A DNA stretch of 6,144 bases from Oscillospiraceae bacterium (GTDB lineage: Bacteria; Bacillota; Clostridia; Oscillospirales; Oscillospiraceae), in assembly GCA_016296635.1 (NCBI GenBank), contig JAEDIZ010000118.1:1-6144 (forward strand). The letters run 5' to 3'. Positions 5,715 through 6,144 of this stretch are shown here, one piece after another (the first letter of the stretch is position 1; each line of letters opens with the position of its first letter). The notes below the pieces were generated by a model. The model saw only the letters and a list, made by a program, of their open reading frames with translations. It did no database searches and was not told where the DNA came from. The translations under genes and the position numbers were made by a program.

Positions 5715-5784
5715 ATTGGCGTCATCTGTCTTCCCGATTAGGGTAGTATTGTCTTGCCGCTTAGAAACGTGCCGGTGGCACGTT
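5715..5784 (-). pseudogene. Shrunken 5S rRNA-like unit, remnant 2
   Basis: The second tandem copy, closest to the full 5S genes. Its 3' portion (5715-5753 read on the minus strand, GACAATACTACCC to GACGCCAAT) matches the 5S 3' end with the same internal deletion as remnant 1, and the following bases CGGAAGACTCCTTC are identical to those after the full 5S at 5826-5940. The 5' portion is a perfect 9-bp hairpin with a 3-base loop (5763-5783, core AAACGTGCC). The shared flank and terminator show it was derived from the 5826-5940 unit or a common parent. Confidence 0.65.
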
Positions 5785-5790
5785 TTAGGC

Positions 5791-5818
5791 AAAAAAGAAC
5801 TCCTTCCGAAGAAGGAGT
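5791..5818 (-). terminator. UUCG-loop terminator after the second 5S rRNA
   Basis: On the minus strand, ACTCCTTC, loop TTCG, GAAGGAGT (5818 to 5799), then TCTTTTTT. It lies 7 bases after the 3' end of the 5S gene at 5826-5940, the usual place for an rRNA operon terminator. Confidence 0.85.
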
Positions 5819-5825
5819 CTTCCGT

Positions 5826-5940
5826 ATTGGCGTTACCTATTTTCCCGGCCAGTCACCCGGCAAGTATTGTCGGCGGATACGAGCTTAACTTCTGTGTTCG
5901 GTATGGGAACAGGTGGACCCTCGTACCAATCAACACCAAT
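5826..5940 (-). rRNA. 5S ribosomal RNA, copy 2
   Basis: A full 115-nt 5S rRNA of the large ribosomal subunit. The hallmark CCGAACACAGAAGTTAAGC and CCACCTGTTCCCATACC are intact. Stem I closes as ATTGGTGTT with AACGCCAAT, and helix II as TACGAG with CTCGTA. It differs from copy 1 at 15 of 115 positions, including compensated pairs in stem I and helix II, which argues that it is or recently was functional. Its 5' end lies immediately after the T-run of copy 1's terminator with no visible promoter, so its expression would depend on read-through. Confidence 0.93.
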
Positions 5941-5941
5941 T

Positions 5942-5973
5942 AAAAAAATCAGAGCCTGATTTCTCAGGCTCTG
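5942..5973 (-). terminator. Terminator between the two 5S rRNA genes
   Basis: On the minus strand, CAGAGCCTGA, loop GAAA, TCAGGCTCTG (5973 to 5950), then A and seven T (to 5942). A perfect 10-bp stem with a GNRA-type loop. It begins one base after the 3' end of copy 1 and ends one base before the 5' end of copy 2. Confidence 0.9.
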
Positions 5974-5974
5974 T

Positions 5975-6089
5975 GTTGGCACTATCTATTTTCCCGGTCA
6001 GTCACCCGACAAGTATCGTCGACGAATTTGAGCTTAACTTCTGTGTTCGGTATGGGAACAGGTGGACCCTCAAACCAATCAGCACCAAC
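5975..6089 (-). rRNA. 5S ribosomal RNA, copy 1
   Basis: A full 115-nt 5S rRNA. Stem I is GTTGGTGCT paired with AGTGCCAAC; helix II is TTTGAG paired with CTCAAA; the conserved CCGAACACAGAAGTTAAGC is present. It is the first 5S in the direction of transcription and is probably the 3' member of a 16S-23S-5S operon whose larger genes lie beyond the right edge. That operon is inferred, since no 23S sequence is recognised in the window. Confidence 0.95.
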
Positions 6090-6144
6090 TATTCAGGATG
6101 TACCCTGAAAACTGAGCACCAAAGAAACTTTGCTATTGAGAAAG
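6090..6144 (-). other. Probable 23S-5S spacer
   Basis: Minus-strand sequence upstream of 5S copy 1, containing the CTCAGTTTTCAGGG stretch typical of spacers in Gram-positive rRNA operons. Two small hairpins are present: TTCAGG / CCTGAA (6092-6109) and CAAAG / CTTTG (6120-6132). Such hairpins commonly mark processing sites. No gene is seen here. Confidence 0.5.

Noticed and set aside
5561..5784. CRISPR array
   Set aside because: The two units are about 112 bp and alike over their whole length, with no short direct repeat separated by unique spacers and no cas gene.
5445..5943. Small proteins of 60-101 codons read from the tandem repeats and 5S genes
   Set aside because: They are translations of rRNA-derived repeat DNA, with no ribosome site, and one runs through the 5S gene.

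Overview
The window looks like chromosome from a moderately GC-rich, low-GC-lineage Gram-positive anaerobe, most likely a gut Clostridia of the Oscillospiraceae/Ruminococcaceae type. This is an inference from strong AGGAGG-type ribosome sites, sigma-A-like promoters, a lipoprotein with a Gram-positive-style lipobox, GC-rich coding regions between AT-rich start sites, and short hairpin repeats in the intergenic gaps. The genus cannot be fixed from the sequence alone.

Layout from left to right: (1) 1-312, a non-coding stretch with several hairpins, one copy of a dispersed GC-rich repeat, and the terminator of the operon to its right. (2) 313-3610, minus strand, four catabolic genes transcribed right to left in the order deoC, deoD, deoB, rpiB. 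DeoD splits purine (deoxy)nucleosides into base and pentose-1-phosphate, DeoB moves the phosphate to give pentose-5-phosphate, DeoC cleaves deoxyribose-5-phosphate to acetaldehyde and glyceraldehyde-3-phosphate, and RpiB takes ribose-5-phosphate into the pentose phosphate pathway. The set therefore handles both the deoxyribose and the ribose branch. A 229-bp gap between deoC and deoD holds an array of hairpin repeats. (3) 3611-3836, a divergent control region with a perfect 9-bp inverted repeat over the likely deoC -10 box and a near-consensus promoter for the plus-strand gene. (4) 3837-5417, a predicted surface lipoprotein of unknown function with an Asp/Tyr-rich tail that has no Lys or Arg. 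(5) 5421-5461, a strong hairpin terminator able to work in both directions between convergent units. (6) 5561-6089, minus strand, an array of four 5S-related units: two full 5S rRNA genes and two shrunken 5S-like copies, each followed by a hairpin terminator. (7) 6090-6144, probable spacer leading to a 23S rRNA gene beyond the right edge.

The most interesting parts are the 5S array, the acidic lipoprotein tail, the operator-like palindrome upstream of deoC, and the dispersed hairpin repeats. The two full 5S copies differ at 15 of 115 positions with compensating base-pair changes, and are accompanied by two deleted derivatives. No defence system, CRISPR array, transposase or phage gene is visible.
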